Assembly: GCA_021827225.1 (NCBI GenBank)
Contig: JAKAXG010000329.1
Coordinates: forward strand, 1 to 5,705
From: Actinomycetes bacterium
GTDB taxonomy: Bacteria > Actinomycetota > Acidimicrobiia > Acidimicrobiales > Palsa-688
Length of the DNA: 5,705 nucleotides
Reading direction: 5' to 3'
Part shown: positions 1 through 5,605 of the stretch, piece by piece
How the letters are laid out: every line of letters starts with the position of its first letter
Position numbering within the stretch: the stretch's first letter is position 1
Translations under genes and position numbers: made by a program
The notes under the pieces: model-generated
Databases searched by the model: none
What the model was told of the DNA's origin: nothing
Seen by the model: only the letters and a program-made list of their open reading frames with translations

Positions 1-530
1 GACTGCCGCACCTGTGCCCGTACAACGTCAACTCCATCATGAACCCGATCCTGGTCATGTGCATGGGGCTCGGCTACCTCTTCAACCTGTACCGCGGGCG
101 TCCGGTGGTCAGGGAGGGCGGCGTCGCCATCCTGTCGCACCCCACGCCGTGGGCCTTCCATCCGGTCCACCACCCCTCCTACATCGACTTCTTCGAGGAG
201 GTCCTGGCCGACACCACCGACCCGGTGGAGATCGAGAAGAACTACGAGGAGCGCTTCGCCACCGACGAGTGGTACCGGCACCTGTACAGGACCAGCCACG
301 CCTACCACGGTGTCCACCCCTTCTACATGTGGTACTGGGGATCGCACGCCCTGGAGCACCTGGGCCGGGTGATAATCGTGGGCGGCGATCCCCGGGCGGT
401 GCGCCGCATGGGCTTCTCGCCGGCCAGCACCCTCAACGACGCCCTGGAGATGGCGAGCGACGTGGTGGGCCGCGACGCCACCATCACCCACCTGCACTGC
501 CCGCCGATCATGATCGCCGACGTCCACTGA
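1..530 (+). CDS. LarA-like (lactate racemase domain / DUF2088-type) protein, C-terminal part, 5' truncated
   Basis: The frame is open from the left edge (codons from base 3) to the TGA at 528-530 and gives about 175 residues. An ATG lies at 39, but the frame continues upstream of it as Leu-Pro-His-Leu-Cys-Pro-Tyr-Asn, so I read this as the end of a longer gene rather than a complete one. The C-terminal stretch GRVIIVGGDPRAVRRMGF, followed by a helix with an ALEMAS motif and a final TITHLHCPP strand, resembles the C-terminal domain of LarA-like proteins. The middle is rich in His, Trp and Tyr (HPTPW, HPVHHPSY, HPFYMWYWG). The nickel-pincer ligands of true lactate racemase lie in the N-terminal half, which is missing here, so racemase activity cannot be judged. 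The family call comes from recalled similarity to actinobacterial proteins. It is probably cotranscribed with the acyltransferase 2 bp downstream. Confidence 0.7.
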   Translation, partial: LPHLCPYNVNSIMNPILVMCMGLGYLFNLYRGRPVVREGGVAILSHPTPWAFHPVHHPSYIDFFEEVLADTTDPVEIEKNYEERFATDEWYRHLYRTSHAYHGVHPFYMWYWGSHALEHLGRVIIVGGDPRAVRRMGFSPASTLNDALEMASDVVGRDATITHLHCPPIMIADVH

Positions 531-532
531 CC

Positions 533-1543
533 ATGCCCGAACCGGCCCGTTTCCGCCAGCCGGCCCTACCGGGCGGCGTCACCCCGCGCCGGCGCCTACC
601 GGTGTCCCCCGACGCCGTGCAGGCGGTGGTGGCGGGAGTCCGGCGTCATCTCCGGGCGCCGGACACCTTCCCGCTGTCCCCGCCGAAGTGGCCCGGGACC
701 CTGGAGCGGCCGCCGGTGGAGAGGACTCTCGGCGTGGACTACGACACCGACTGGGCCCGGGAGCCGGCCGCCAGACTGGGGCGGGCCGTGGTCCAGGATC
801 TGCTGTCGGCGCCGGTGGTCCGGGCCCTGGCCACCCCCGAGGTCCGGGGGCTCGACCGGATCGCCCATCTGGACGAGCCGGTCATCTTCGCCGCCAACCA
901 CGCCAGCCACCTGGATGCCCCGCTGCTGGTATCGGTCATACCGCAGCGGTGGCGCCGGGACCTGTTCGTGGCCGGTGCCGCGGACTACTTCTTCGATACC
1001 CGGTTCAAGGCCGCGGCGTTCGCCTTCCTGCTGAACGCCGTGCCGATCGAGCGCCAGAAGGTGTCGAGGGCTTCGGCGCAGCGGGTATCGGAGCTCCTCG
1101 CCGACGGGTGGAGCATGCTGATCTTCCCCGAGGGGGGGCGCAGCCCGGACGGCTGGGCCCAGCCCCACCGGGCCGGAGCGGCGTGGATGGCGGCCCGCAC
1201 CGGGCGACCCATAGTCCCGGTGCACGTCGAGGGCACGGGCCGGATCCTGCCCAAGGGAGCCCGCCAGATCCGTCCCGGCCGGACCTCGGTCACCTTCGGC
1301 CGCCCGCTCCGGCCCGCCCCCGGCGACGACCCGCGGGCCCTGGCTACCCGCCTGGAGCGGGACATCGCGGCGCTGGCCGACGAGCTGGGTGCCGACTGGT
1401 ACACCGCCCGCCGGAGGGCGGCCGCCGGTACCACTCCCCCGCTCACCGGTCCCGACGCCGCCGAGTGGCGGCGGGCCTGGGCCCTCGGTGAGCGGTCCGG
1501 ATCGGCCCGCCGGAAGCGCCGGTCCGGTCGCTGGCCCCGCTGA
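533..1543 (+). CDS. PlsC-type 1-acylglycerol-3-phosphate acyltransferase family protein
   Basis: A 336-residue protein with the four blocks of the glycerolipid acyltransferase family: NHASHLD at 122-128 (NHxxxxD catalytic His/Asp), PIERQ at 171-175 (block II Arg), FPEGGRS at 198-204 (substrate-binding block III) and VPVHVEG at 228-234 (block IV). Such enzymes transfer an acyl chain from acyl-CoA or acyl-ACP to a lysophospholipid or related acceptor at the inner membrane face; the acceptor here is unknown. About 120 residues precede the first block, more than in minimal PlsC, and the basic Arg/Pro-rich tail after about 290 has no recognised domain. The frame is open further upstream, but only as an out-of-frame shadow over the LarA-like gene. 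The ATG at 533 lies 2 bp after that gene's stop with no clear Shine-Dalgarno sequence, which suggests translational coupling. GTG 602 is an alternative start. I see no strong transmembrane helix. Confidence 0.9.
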   Translation: MPEPARFRQPALPGGVTPRRRLPVSPDAVQAVVAGVRRHLRAPDTFPLSPPKWPGTLERPPVERTLGVDYDTDWAREPAARLGRAVVQDLLSAPVVRALATPEVRGLDRIAHLDEPVIFAANHASHLDAPLLVSVIPQRWRRDLFVAGAADYFFDTRFKAAAFAFLLNAVPIERQKVSRASAQRVSELLADGWSMLIFPEGGRSPDGWAQPHRAGAAWMAARTGRPIVPVHVEGTGRILPKGARQIRPGRTSVTFGRPLRPAPGDDPRALATRLERDIAALADELGADWYTARRRAAAGTTPPLTGPDAAEWRRAWALGERSGSARRKRRSGRWPR

Positions 1544-1560
1544 GCCAGCCCGGCCTCAGC
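1539..1560. terminator. Stem-loop between convergent genes, possible bidirectional terminator
   Basis: GCTGAG (1539-1544) pairs with CTCAGC (1555-1560). Two further C:G pairs (1545:1553 and 1546:1552) are possible with C1554 bulged. The stem contains the acyltransferase stop (1541-1543) in its left arm and overlaps the lipoprotein stop (1556-1558, reverse strand) in its right arm. Neither side has a T-run, so it is not a classical intrinsic terminator. Its position between two convergent genes 12 bp apart is what suggests a termination role. Confidence 0.4.
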
Positions 1561-2581
1561 CGCCCCCGAGAACGGCTCGTTCAGTCTTGAACGCTGTCAC
1601 CAGGTCGGAGGACAGCGGCCGGTTCGGGCCGAGCGCGTCCTCCATCGCGTACCACCAGAAGTAGCCCCCCACGTAGTAGGGCAGGCCGGGGTCGACGGAG
1701 TAGGCCCAGGCCATGACCTGGCGGCCCTCGGCCACCGTCGCCGGCGTCACCGGTTCCGGCAGGCCGACCTCTCCGAATCCCAGGGAGGCCGAGGGGTAGA
1801 GGGCGTGGAGGGCCAGCATCTCGGCCCGAACCTGGGAGTTGCCCGGCTCCACCCCCCCGCACTGGCTGGGGTAGTACGAGAGGAAGACATAGTCGAGGTG
1901 GTCGCGTACCGCGGCCGGGACGTACTGCGAGCTGAACTGCTCGGGGGTGGCCTCGGCTGGGCCGTCACCGCAGTGGTCGGGACCGAACTGGTTGGCGTAG
2001 AGCGTGAGGGCGGTGCGCCCACCGGCCGCCGAGACCTGGTCGTAGGCGGCGACCAGGCGGGACGCCACAGCCTGGTAGGGCCCGAGCCAGTTGCCGTTGA
2101 CCTCGTTGCCCACCTCCCAGATCCCGACGTAGGGCCCGAGCACCGCCATGTACTGCTGCGTCCGGGAGGCCATGGCGTCCACTGGCACCTGCTTCTCCTC
2201 CGACGAGTCGAGCAGTTCGCCCATCACCGTGGCGGAGCCGGCCAGCCGGCGCACCGCCGGCAGGTACCTGGCGGGGCTGCTGCCGGCGTCGAACACCACG
2301 CGCACGGTGGGTTGCACCGGCAGCGCCCTCAGCGCGGCGAGGGTGCCTGACAGGCCGGTGGTGTCATCGATGGTGACGCCGTAGAGGACGGCCGGGCCCT
2401 TGCCGGCGGCGGTCTGCGGGGCCGCCGGCGGTGCGGCTGACGCCGGCGGCGTTGTCGCCGGTGCAGTGGGGGGAGACGCCGTCCCCCGGGACCGGCCGCA
2501 CCCGGCCAGCGCAGCGAGCGCGGCGACGCCGAGCGCCACGTAGCGCATCGCGGTCCGCAGCGCCGGCCTGCCGGCCGTCAA
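1556..2581 (-). CDS. Exported lipoprotein with glycoside-hydrolase-like (clan GH-A type) TIM-barrel domain
   Basis: A 341-residue protein. Residues 1-28 form a lipoprotein signal: basic start, hydrophobic run 14-26 and lipobox L-A-G-C with Cys28. A Ala/Pro/Thr-rich linker (about 31-60) follows, then one catalytic-type domain. WEVGNE at 155-160 has the Asn-Glu pair typical of the acid/base (Glu160) on strand 4 of clan GH-A hydrolases. GFGEVG at 268-273 offers a nucleophile-like Glu271 on strand 7. SYYPSQ (235-240) and YFWWY (307-311) fit an aromatic sugar-binding cleft. Cys204 and Cys241 could form a disulfide. I infer an extracytoplasmic glycan-active or glycan-binding role; family and substrate are unknown. 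The start is TTG at 2581, overlapping the epimerase stop by 4 bases (TTGA), with a G-rich stretch just upstream. ATG 2548 (residue 12) would also leave a usable signal peptide. Confidence 0.75.
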   Translation of the reverse strand: MTAGRPALRTAMRYVALGVAALAALAGCGRSRGTASPPTAPATTPPASAAPPAAPQTAAGKGPAVLYGVTIDDTTGLSGTLAALRALPVQPTVRVVFDAGSSPARYLPAVRRLAGSATVMGELLDSSEEKQVPVDAMASRTQQYMAVLGPYVGIWEVGNEVNGNWLGPYQAVASRLVAAYDQVSAAGGRTALTLYANQFGPDHCGDGPAEATPEQFSSQYVPAAVRDHLDYVFLSYYPSQCGGVEPGNSQVRAEMLALHALYPSASLGFGEVGLPEPVTPATVAEGRQVMAWAYSVDPGLPYYVGGYFWWYAMEDALGPNRPLSSDLVTAFKTERAVLGGG

Positions 2582-3810
2582 GCCCCCGGCGCTATGGCTG
2601 TGGTCGGGCGCCCGGTGAACTCGTCGGGCCTGGGCCCGGCGCCGAAGTACCAGCGGAGGGCCTCGATCGTCCGGGCGGCGGCCCGGCCGTCACCGTAGGG
2701 GTTGACGGCCCGGGCCATGCGCCCGTAGGCGTCGGGATCGTCGAGCAGTTCCCGGGCCCGGGCCACGATGGTCGCCTCGTCCGTACCCACCACCGCCACC
2801 GTCCCGGCTTCGACGGCTTCGGGCCGCTCGGTGGTGTCACGGAGCACCAGGACCGGTTTGCCCCGGCTGGGTGCCTCCTCCTGTATTCCCCCGGAGTCGG
2901 TGAGGATCAGGTCCGCCCGGTCGATCAGCCGGGCGAAGGACCCGTAGGCCAGGGGCTCACAGACGACCACGTTGTCCAGGCCCTCCACCGCCGGCAGGAT
3001 CGATTCCCGCACCACCGGGTTCCGGTGGATCGGGATCACCAGCAGCAGCCCTGGGTCGGCGGCCAGGCGGGCCAGGGCCCTACCGATGCCGTCCATCGCC
3101 GGGCCCCAGGACTCGCGGCGGTGGACCGTCACGAGCACGATACGGCGGCGCTCCTCGTCCAGCCTCTCCAGGGCCGGCTCCCCGTAGCCGACCTTGAGGC
3201 TGACGGCGTGGTCCAGGGCGTCGATGACGGTGTTGCCGGTGCAGATGACAGTCGAGGGGTCTATTCCCTCCCGGAGCAGGTTGGCCACGTTGGAGGGGGT
3301 GGGAGCCAGGTGCAGGGAGGTGAGCTGCGTGGTCAGCCGCCGGTTGATCTCCTCCGGGAAGGGGGATCGGGGGTTGCCGGTGCGCAGACCCGCCTCGATG
3401 TGGCCCACCGGGACCCCGCGGTAGAAGGCGGCCAGCGCCCCGGAGAAGGTGGTGGAGGTGTCACCCTGCACCAGGACCATGTCCGGGCTCGAATCGGCGA
3501 TCACCTGATCGAGGCCGCCGAGCGCCCGCACCGTCACCCCGGCCAGGGTCTGGCGGTCCCGCTGGATGTCCAGGTCCACATCCGGGACTATGCCGAACAG
3601 GTCCATGACCTGGTCCAGCATCTCGCGGTGCTGGGCGGTGACGGCCACGATCGGCTCGAAGAGGGGATCCGCCGCGAGTCCCAGGACGACGGGGGCGAAC
3701 TTGATGGCCTCGGGCCGGGTGCCGAAGACCGTCATGATCTTCCGCCGGCCGGCGCCAGGTCCGCCGTTCAGCGGCCGGGGGTGATCTTCGGGGGGCTCAA
3801 AGCTGCTCAT
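2578..3810 (-). CDS. wecB: UDP-N-acetylglucosamine 2-epimerase (non-hydrolysing)
   Basis: A 410-residue cytoplasmic enzyme of the family that interconverts UDP-GlcNAc and UDP-ManNAc for surface polysaccharide synthesis. Motifs in order: GTRPEAIK at 30-37, QGDTSTT at 115-121, HIEAGLRT at 137-144, FPEEINRR at 151-158, TVHRRES at 228-234, SGGIQEEA at 306-313 and TERPEAVEAGT at 327-337. Asp117, Glu139, Glu153 and His230 line up with the catalytic Asp95, Glu117, Glu131 and His213 known from the E. coli enzyme. The two-domain GT-B-like fold appears complete and intact. The first 22 or so residues (Pro/Gly-rich) precede the usual start, so the true start may lie further in, although no good internal codon before Met26 was found. 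It is the first gene of a two-gene minus-strand unit, divergent from the glycosyltransferase arm and coupled to the lipoprotein by a 4-base overlap. Confidence 0.95.
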   Translation of the reverse strand: MSSFEPPEDHPRPLNGGPGAGRRKIMTVFGTRPEAIKFAPVVLGLAADPLFEPIVAVTAQHREMLDQVMDLFGIVPDVDLDIQRDRQTLAGVTVRALGGLDQVIADSSPDMVLVQGDTSTTFSGALAAFYRGVPVGHIEAGLRTGNPRSPFPEEINRRLTTQLTSLHLAPTPSNVANLLREGIDPSTVICTGNTVIDALDHAVSLKVGYGEPALERLDEERRRIVLVTVHRRESWGPAMDGIGRALARLAADPGLLLVIPIHRNPVVRESILPAVEGLDNVVVCEPLAYGSFARLIDRADLILTDSGGIQEEAPSRGKPVLVLRDTTERPEAVEAGTVAVVGTDEATIVARARELLDDPDAYGRMARAVNPYGDGRAAARTIEALRWYFGAGPRPDEFTGRPTTAIAPGA

Positions 3811-3853
3811 GGCAGCCAGCGTATATGTCCGTGTTTGACCCTATATCCCAATG

Positions 3854-3892
3854 TTTCACAACTTTCACAACGCATTTCCTTCCTGTCACAAC
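3854..3892. repeat. Tandem 9-bp direct repeat TTTCACAAC with a third imperfect copy
   Basis: TTTCACAAC occurs at 3854-3862 and again immediately after at 3863-3871. A third copy, TGTCACAAC (8 of 9 matching), lies at 3884-3892. The start spacings are 9 and 21 bp, roughly one and two helical turns, as in a multi-site operator bound on one DNA face. The TCACA core matches a CRP/FNR-type half site but is not arranged as their usual inverted repeat. The regulator is unknown. Confidence 0.5.
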
Positions 3893-4016
3893 AGGGAAAC
3901 AAGAGACCCTAAAGACAGAGGGCTCCACGGCCGATAGCTGTTACTTTTCGCTCCGTCAGCAGGTGAGAGGCGTCTTAGAGCGGATTGCCGGGAGAGACGC
4001 CTTTCGCCGGTAACAG
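3880..4016 (+). promoter_or_regulatory. Candidate structured 5' leader RNA (nested stems, possible cis-regulatory element)
   Basis: Three stems can be drawn by hand. Hairpin A pairs 3880-3886 with 3891-3897 (one G:U) around a CACA loop. The outer stem pairs CTGTTAC (3938-3944) with GTAACAG (4010-4016), 7 perfect pairs. Inside it, 3962-3975 pairs with 3995-4008 over 14 pairs with two G:U, capped by a 19-base loop that can itself form CGG/CCG. The 3' arm ends at the Shine-Dalgarno GAAAGAG (4016-4022) of the next gene. An alternative helix, ACAG (3915-3918) with CTGT (3938-3941) and GGC (3921-3923) with GCC (3930-3932) inside, would break the outer stem, giving a possible switch. There is no T-run after the stem, so translational control is likelier than an intrinsic terminator. 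I do not recognise a named riboswitch class. Confidence 0.45.
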
Positions 4017-4022
4017 AAAGAG
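4016..4022 (+). promoter_or_regulatory. Ribosome binding site of the small LAFTG protein gene
   Basis: GAAAGAG lies 6 bases before the GTG at 4029. It supports that start, since an in-frame TAA at 4011-4013 excludes anything further upstream. Its first base is the last paired base of the outer leader stem, so folding of the leader could alter ribosome access. Confidence 0.6.
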
Positions 4023-4028
4023 AACACT

Positions 4029-4241
4029 GTGTACCAGACAGGGATAGCTACTGGAATCGGCGCGGCCGCGGGCGTGGGTGCCCTGGGAACCGCCCTTCCG
4101 AACACCCCCGTTCTTGACGGTGCCCACCAGGTGCTGGCCTTCACCGGCTTCGCCTTCGGGGCCTACATCCTCGTCGCCGCTGTGCTGATCCTGAGCGGTC
4201 TGATCCTCCGCAAGGCTTCGGCGCACCGTTCGGCCAGCTGA
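4029..4241 (+). CDS. Small membrane protein with LAFTG (LPXTG-like) sorting motif
   Basis: A 70-residue protein from GTG 4029. G or C dominates third positions after the first ten codons, supporting real coding. The N-terminal half (residues 1-35) is Gly/Ala-rich and lacks the basic start of a normal signal peptide. LAFTG at 36-40 is followed by a hydrophobic segment (about 41-60) and a basic tail (Arg61, Lys62, His66, Arg67). This motif, helix and positive tail arrangement is that of cell-wall sorting signals; LAxTG is the form associated with class E sortases in Actinomycetota. A second proline-containing LPNTP (23-27) is probably incidental. The mature part would be only about 40 residues. 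Alternatively it is simply a small membrane partner of the glycosyltransferase 32 bp downstream, with which it is probably cotranscribed. The function is unknown. Confidence 0.7.
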   Translation: MYQTGIATGIGAAAGVGALGTALPNTPVLDGAHQVLAFTGFAFGAYILVAAVLILSGLILRKASAHRSAS

Positions 4242-4274
4242 CTAGTCATCACCTCCGAGAAAGATAACTAGTAA
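4239..4274. repeat. Paired CTAG-centred palindromes in the gap before the glycosyltransferase
   Basis: TGACTAGTCA (4239-4248), a perfect 10-bp palindrome containing the stop of the small gene, is followed 26 bp on by TAACTAGTAA (4265-4274), a near palindrome touching the glycosyltransferase ATG. Both share ACTAGT. The glycosyltransferase ribosome binding site GAGAAAGA (4257-4264), 9 bases before its ATG, lies between them. Pairing of the two ACTAGT copies in RNA would enclose that site. Confidence 0.45.
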
Positions 4275-5605
4275 TGACGAGAATGCAGCCCCTGGTCGAT
4301 ATCGAACTTTTGGTAACTATCGGCGGACTGCTTTATGTCGTTTACCTGTTCGTCCTTTCTCGGCGTCCCCGTGCGGAGAGACTGCCTGCACCGGACGATC
4401 TGTTCTTCGTCTTCATGGTTCCGTGCCTTAACGAGGAAATGGTCATCGGGGCCAGCCTGGAGCGCCTTCTGGCCATCCCCTATCCCGGGTGCGCGGTGAT
4501 GGTCATCGACGACGGCTCGGACGACCGCACCGCGGAAATCGTCAGCTCGTATGACCCTGACCGGGTGTGGCTGTTTCAGCGGGTCGCTCCCGAGGCCCGC
4601 CAGGGCAAGGGCCGGGCCCTGAACGCCGCCTACAACCACCTGCTCACGTCGGATCTGCTGGCCGGGCGTGATCCCGCCTCCGTGGTGGTCGTCATCGTGG
4701 ACGCCGACGGCCGGATCGACCCCAGCGCCGTGTACGAGGTGGCGCCGTTCTTCGCCGACCCCAAGGTGGGGGCGGCCCAGATAGGCGTGCGCATGTACAA
4801 CGCCCGGGAGTCCCTGCTGGCGCGTATGCAGGACGCCGAGTTCACGATCTTCACCGAGATCTACCAGCGGGCCCGGGTGAGGGTCGGCAGCACCGGGCTC
4901 GGTGGCAACGGGCAGTTCAACCGGCTGTCGGCGCTGATGAGCCTGGGCTCGGAACCATGGACGGACTGCCTCACCGAGGATCTGGACATGGGCCTGCGGC
5001 TGCTGGCAGGGGGATGGACCAATCTGTTCGTCCCCACCGCCGATGTCGCCCAGCAGGCCGTCACCAGCCCCCGCCGGCTGGTCCGCCAGCGGGCCCGCTG
5101 GTTCCAGGGCCACCTGCAGTGCTGGAAGCGCATCGGGATGATGCTCCGCTCGGACCTCCCCCTCCGGGCCACCGTTGACGTGTTCTACCACCTCACCTCC
5201 CCGTTCCTGGTGCTGGCCATGAGCCTTCCCATGCTCGCCTATGTGGTGGCGCTGGGCTGGCTGGGCATCCAGGGCCAGCTGGGCCAGGTCCTGTTGGCGC
5301 ACCATGGGCTACTGCTGGTGGTGGGCTACCTCGTCGCCTTCGGGTCCACCCCGCTGTTCGCCTTCACCTACTGGTTGAAGAACCCGGAGATCCCCTTCTA
5401 CCGGTGCTTCGCCTACGCCCACGCCTACTCTCTCTATGCCTACCTGTGGATCCCGGCCGGCTGGATGGCCACCTGGCGGATCCTGACCCGCAAGCGGGGC
5501 TGGACCAAGACCGCCCGCACCGCGGACCCGGCGGGCGGCCAGCCGGTGCTGGACCTGGCGGCCCTTCAGCCCACCGTCGAAGAATCGCCCCGGGTGCCGG
5601 CGTGA
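4274..5605 (+). CDS. Membrane-bound processive-type family 2 glycosyltransferase
   Basis: A 443-residue inner-membrane enzyme. An N-terminal helix (about 9-28) is followed by a cytoplasmic GT-A domain: PCLNEE (50-55), DDGSDDRT (79-86, nucleotide-sugar binding), DADG (143-146, metal-binding DxD), GGNGQF (210-215), TEDLD (234-238, catalytic-base region) and QRARW (272-276, the QxxRW motif of processive synthases). At least three C-terminal helices follow (about 309-331, 336-357 and 381-402). This order is that of cellulose, hyaluronan and poly-GlcNAc (IcaA/PgaC) type synthases, which polymerise and often export a beta-linked glycan. The sugar cannot be read from motifs; the divergent epimerase makes an N-acetylhexosamine plausible. 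The start is ATG 4274 with GAGAAAGA 9 bases upstream. The first 30 or so codons are less GC-rich than the rest. The stop overlaps a GTG at 5602. Confidence 0.93.
   Translation: MTRMQPLVDIELLVTIGGLLYVVYLFVLSRRPRAERLPAPDDLFFVFMVPCLNEEMVIGASLERLLAIPYPGCAVMVIDDGSDDRTAEIVSSYDPDRVWLFQRVAPEARQGKGRALNAAYNHLLTSDLLAGRDPASVVVVIVDADGRIDPSAVYEVAPFFADPKVGAAQIGVRMYNARESLLARMQDAEFTIFTEIYQRARVRVGSTGLGGNGQFNRLSALMSLGSEPWTDCLTEDLDMGLRLLAGGWTNLFVPTADVAQQAVTSPRRLVRQRARWFQGHLQCWKRIGMMLRSDLPLRATVDVFYHLTSPFLVLAMSLPMLAYVVALGWLGIQGQLGQVLLAHHGLLLVVGYLVAFGSTPLFAFTYWLKNPEIPFYRCFAYAHAYSLYAYLWIPAGWMATWRILTRKRGWTKTARTADPAGGQPVLDLAALQPTVEESPRVPA

Larger units (their letters stand above)
3811..4028. promoter_or_regulatory. 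Divergent control region between the epimerase and the small membrane protein
   Basis: This 218-bp stretch is clearly richer in A and T than the flanking genes and separates two outward-facing units. For the rightward unit a TTGACC at 3835-3840 resembles a -35 box; 17-18 bp downstream there is only a poor -10 candidate (CAACTT, 3859-3864). For the leftward unit the reverse strand offers a TATA-containing -10-like stretch around 3821-3827, with no clear -35. A 62-codon frame (3825-4013) crosses it, but its G/C third-position share is well below that of the real genes and I do not call it. The region also holds the direct repeats and the structured leader listed separately. Confidence 0.6.

Noticed and set aside
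39..530. A complete small protein starting at ATG 39
   Set aside because: The frame continues upstream to the window edge and the sequence looks like the C-terminal portion of a longer LarA-like protein.
14..532. Upstream extension of the acyltransferase frame
   Set aside because: It overlaps the LarA-like gene out of frame and reads as low-complexity Pro/Arg/Gly sequence; the ATG at 533 is a better start.
2431..3912. 493-codon open frame on the plus strand opposite the epimerase
   Set aside because: It is antisense to an intact WecB family gene. Its His/Gln/Gly/Arg-rich composition is typical of shadow frames in GC-rich DNA and no family motif is present.
3962..4008. Intrinsic terminator or attenuator
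   Set aside because: The stem is strong but no T-run follows on either strand; GGTAACAG and a ribosome binding site follow instead.
3825..4013. 62-codon frame through the divergent region, possible leader peptide
   Set aside because: Only about 60 percent of its third positions are G or C, well below the neighbouring genes, there is no ribosome binding site, and it overlaps the repeats and stems.
4268..5305. 345-codon open frame on the minus strand opposite the glycosyltransferase
   Set aside because: It lies antisense to a gene with a full set of GT2 motifs, and its His/Gln-rich translation resembles no protein family.
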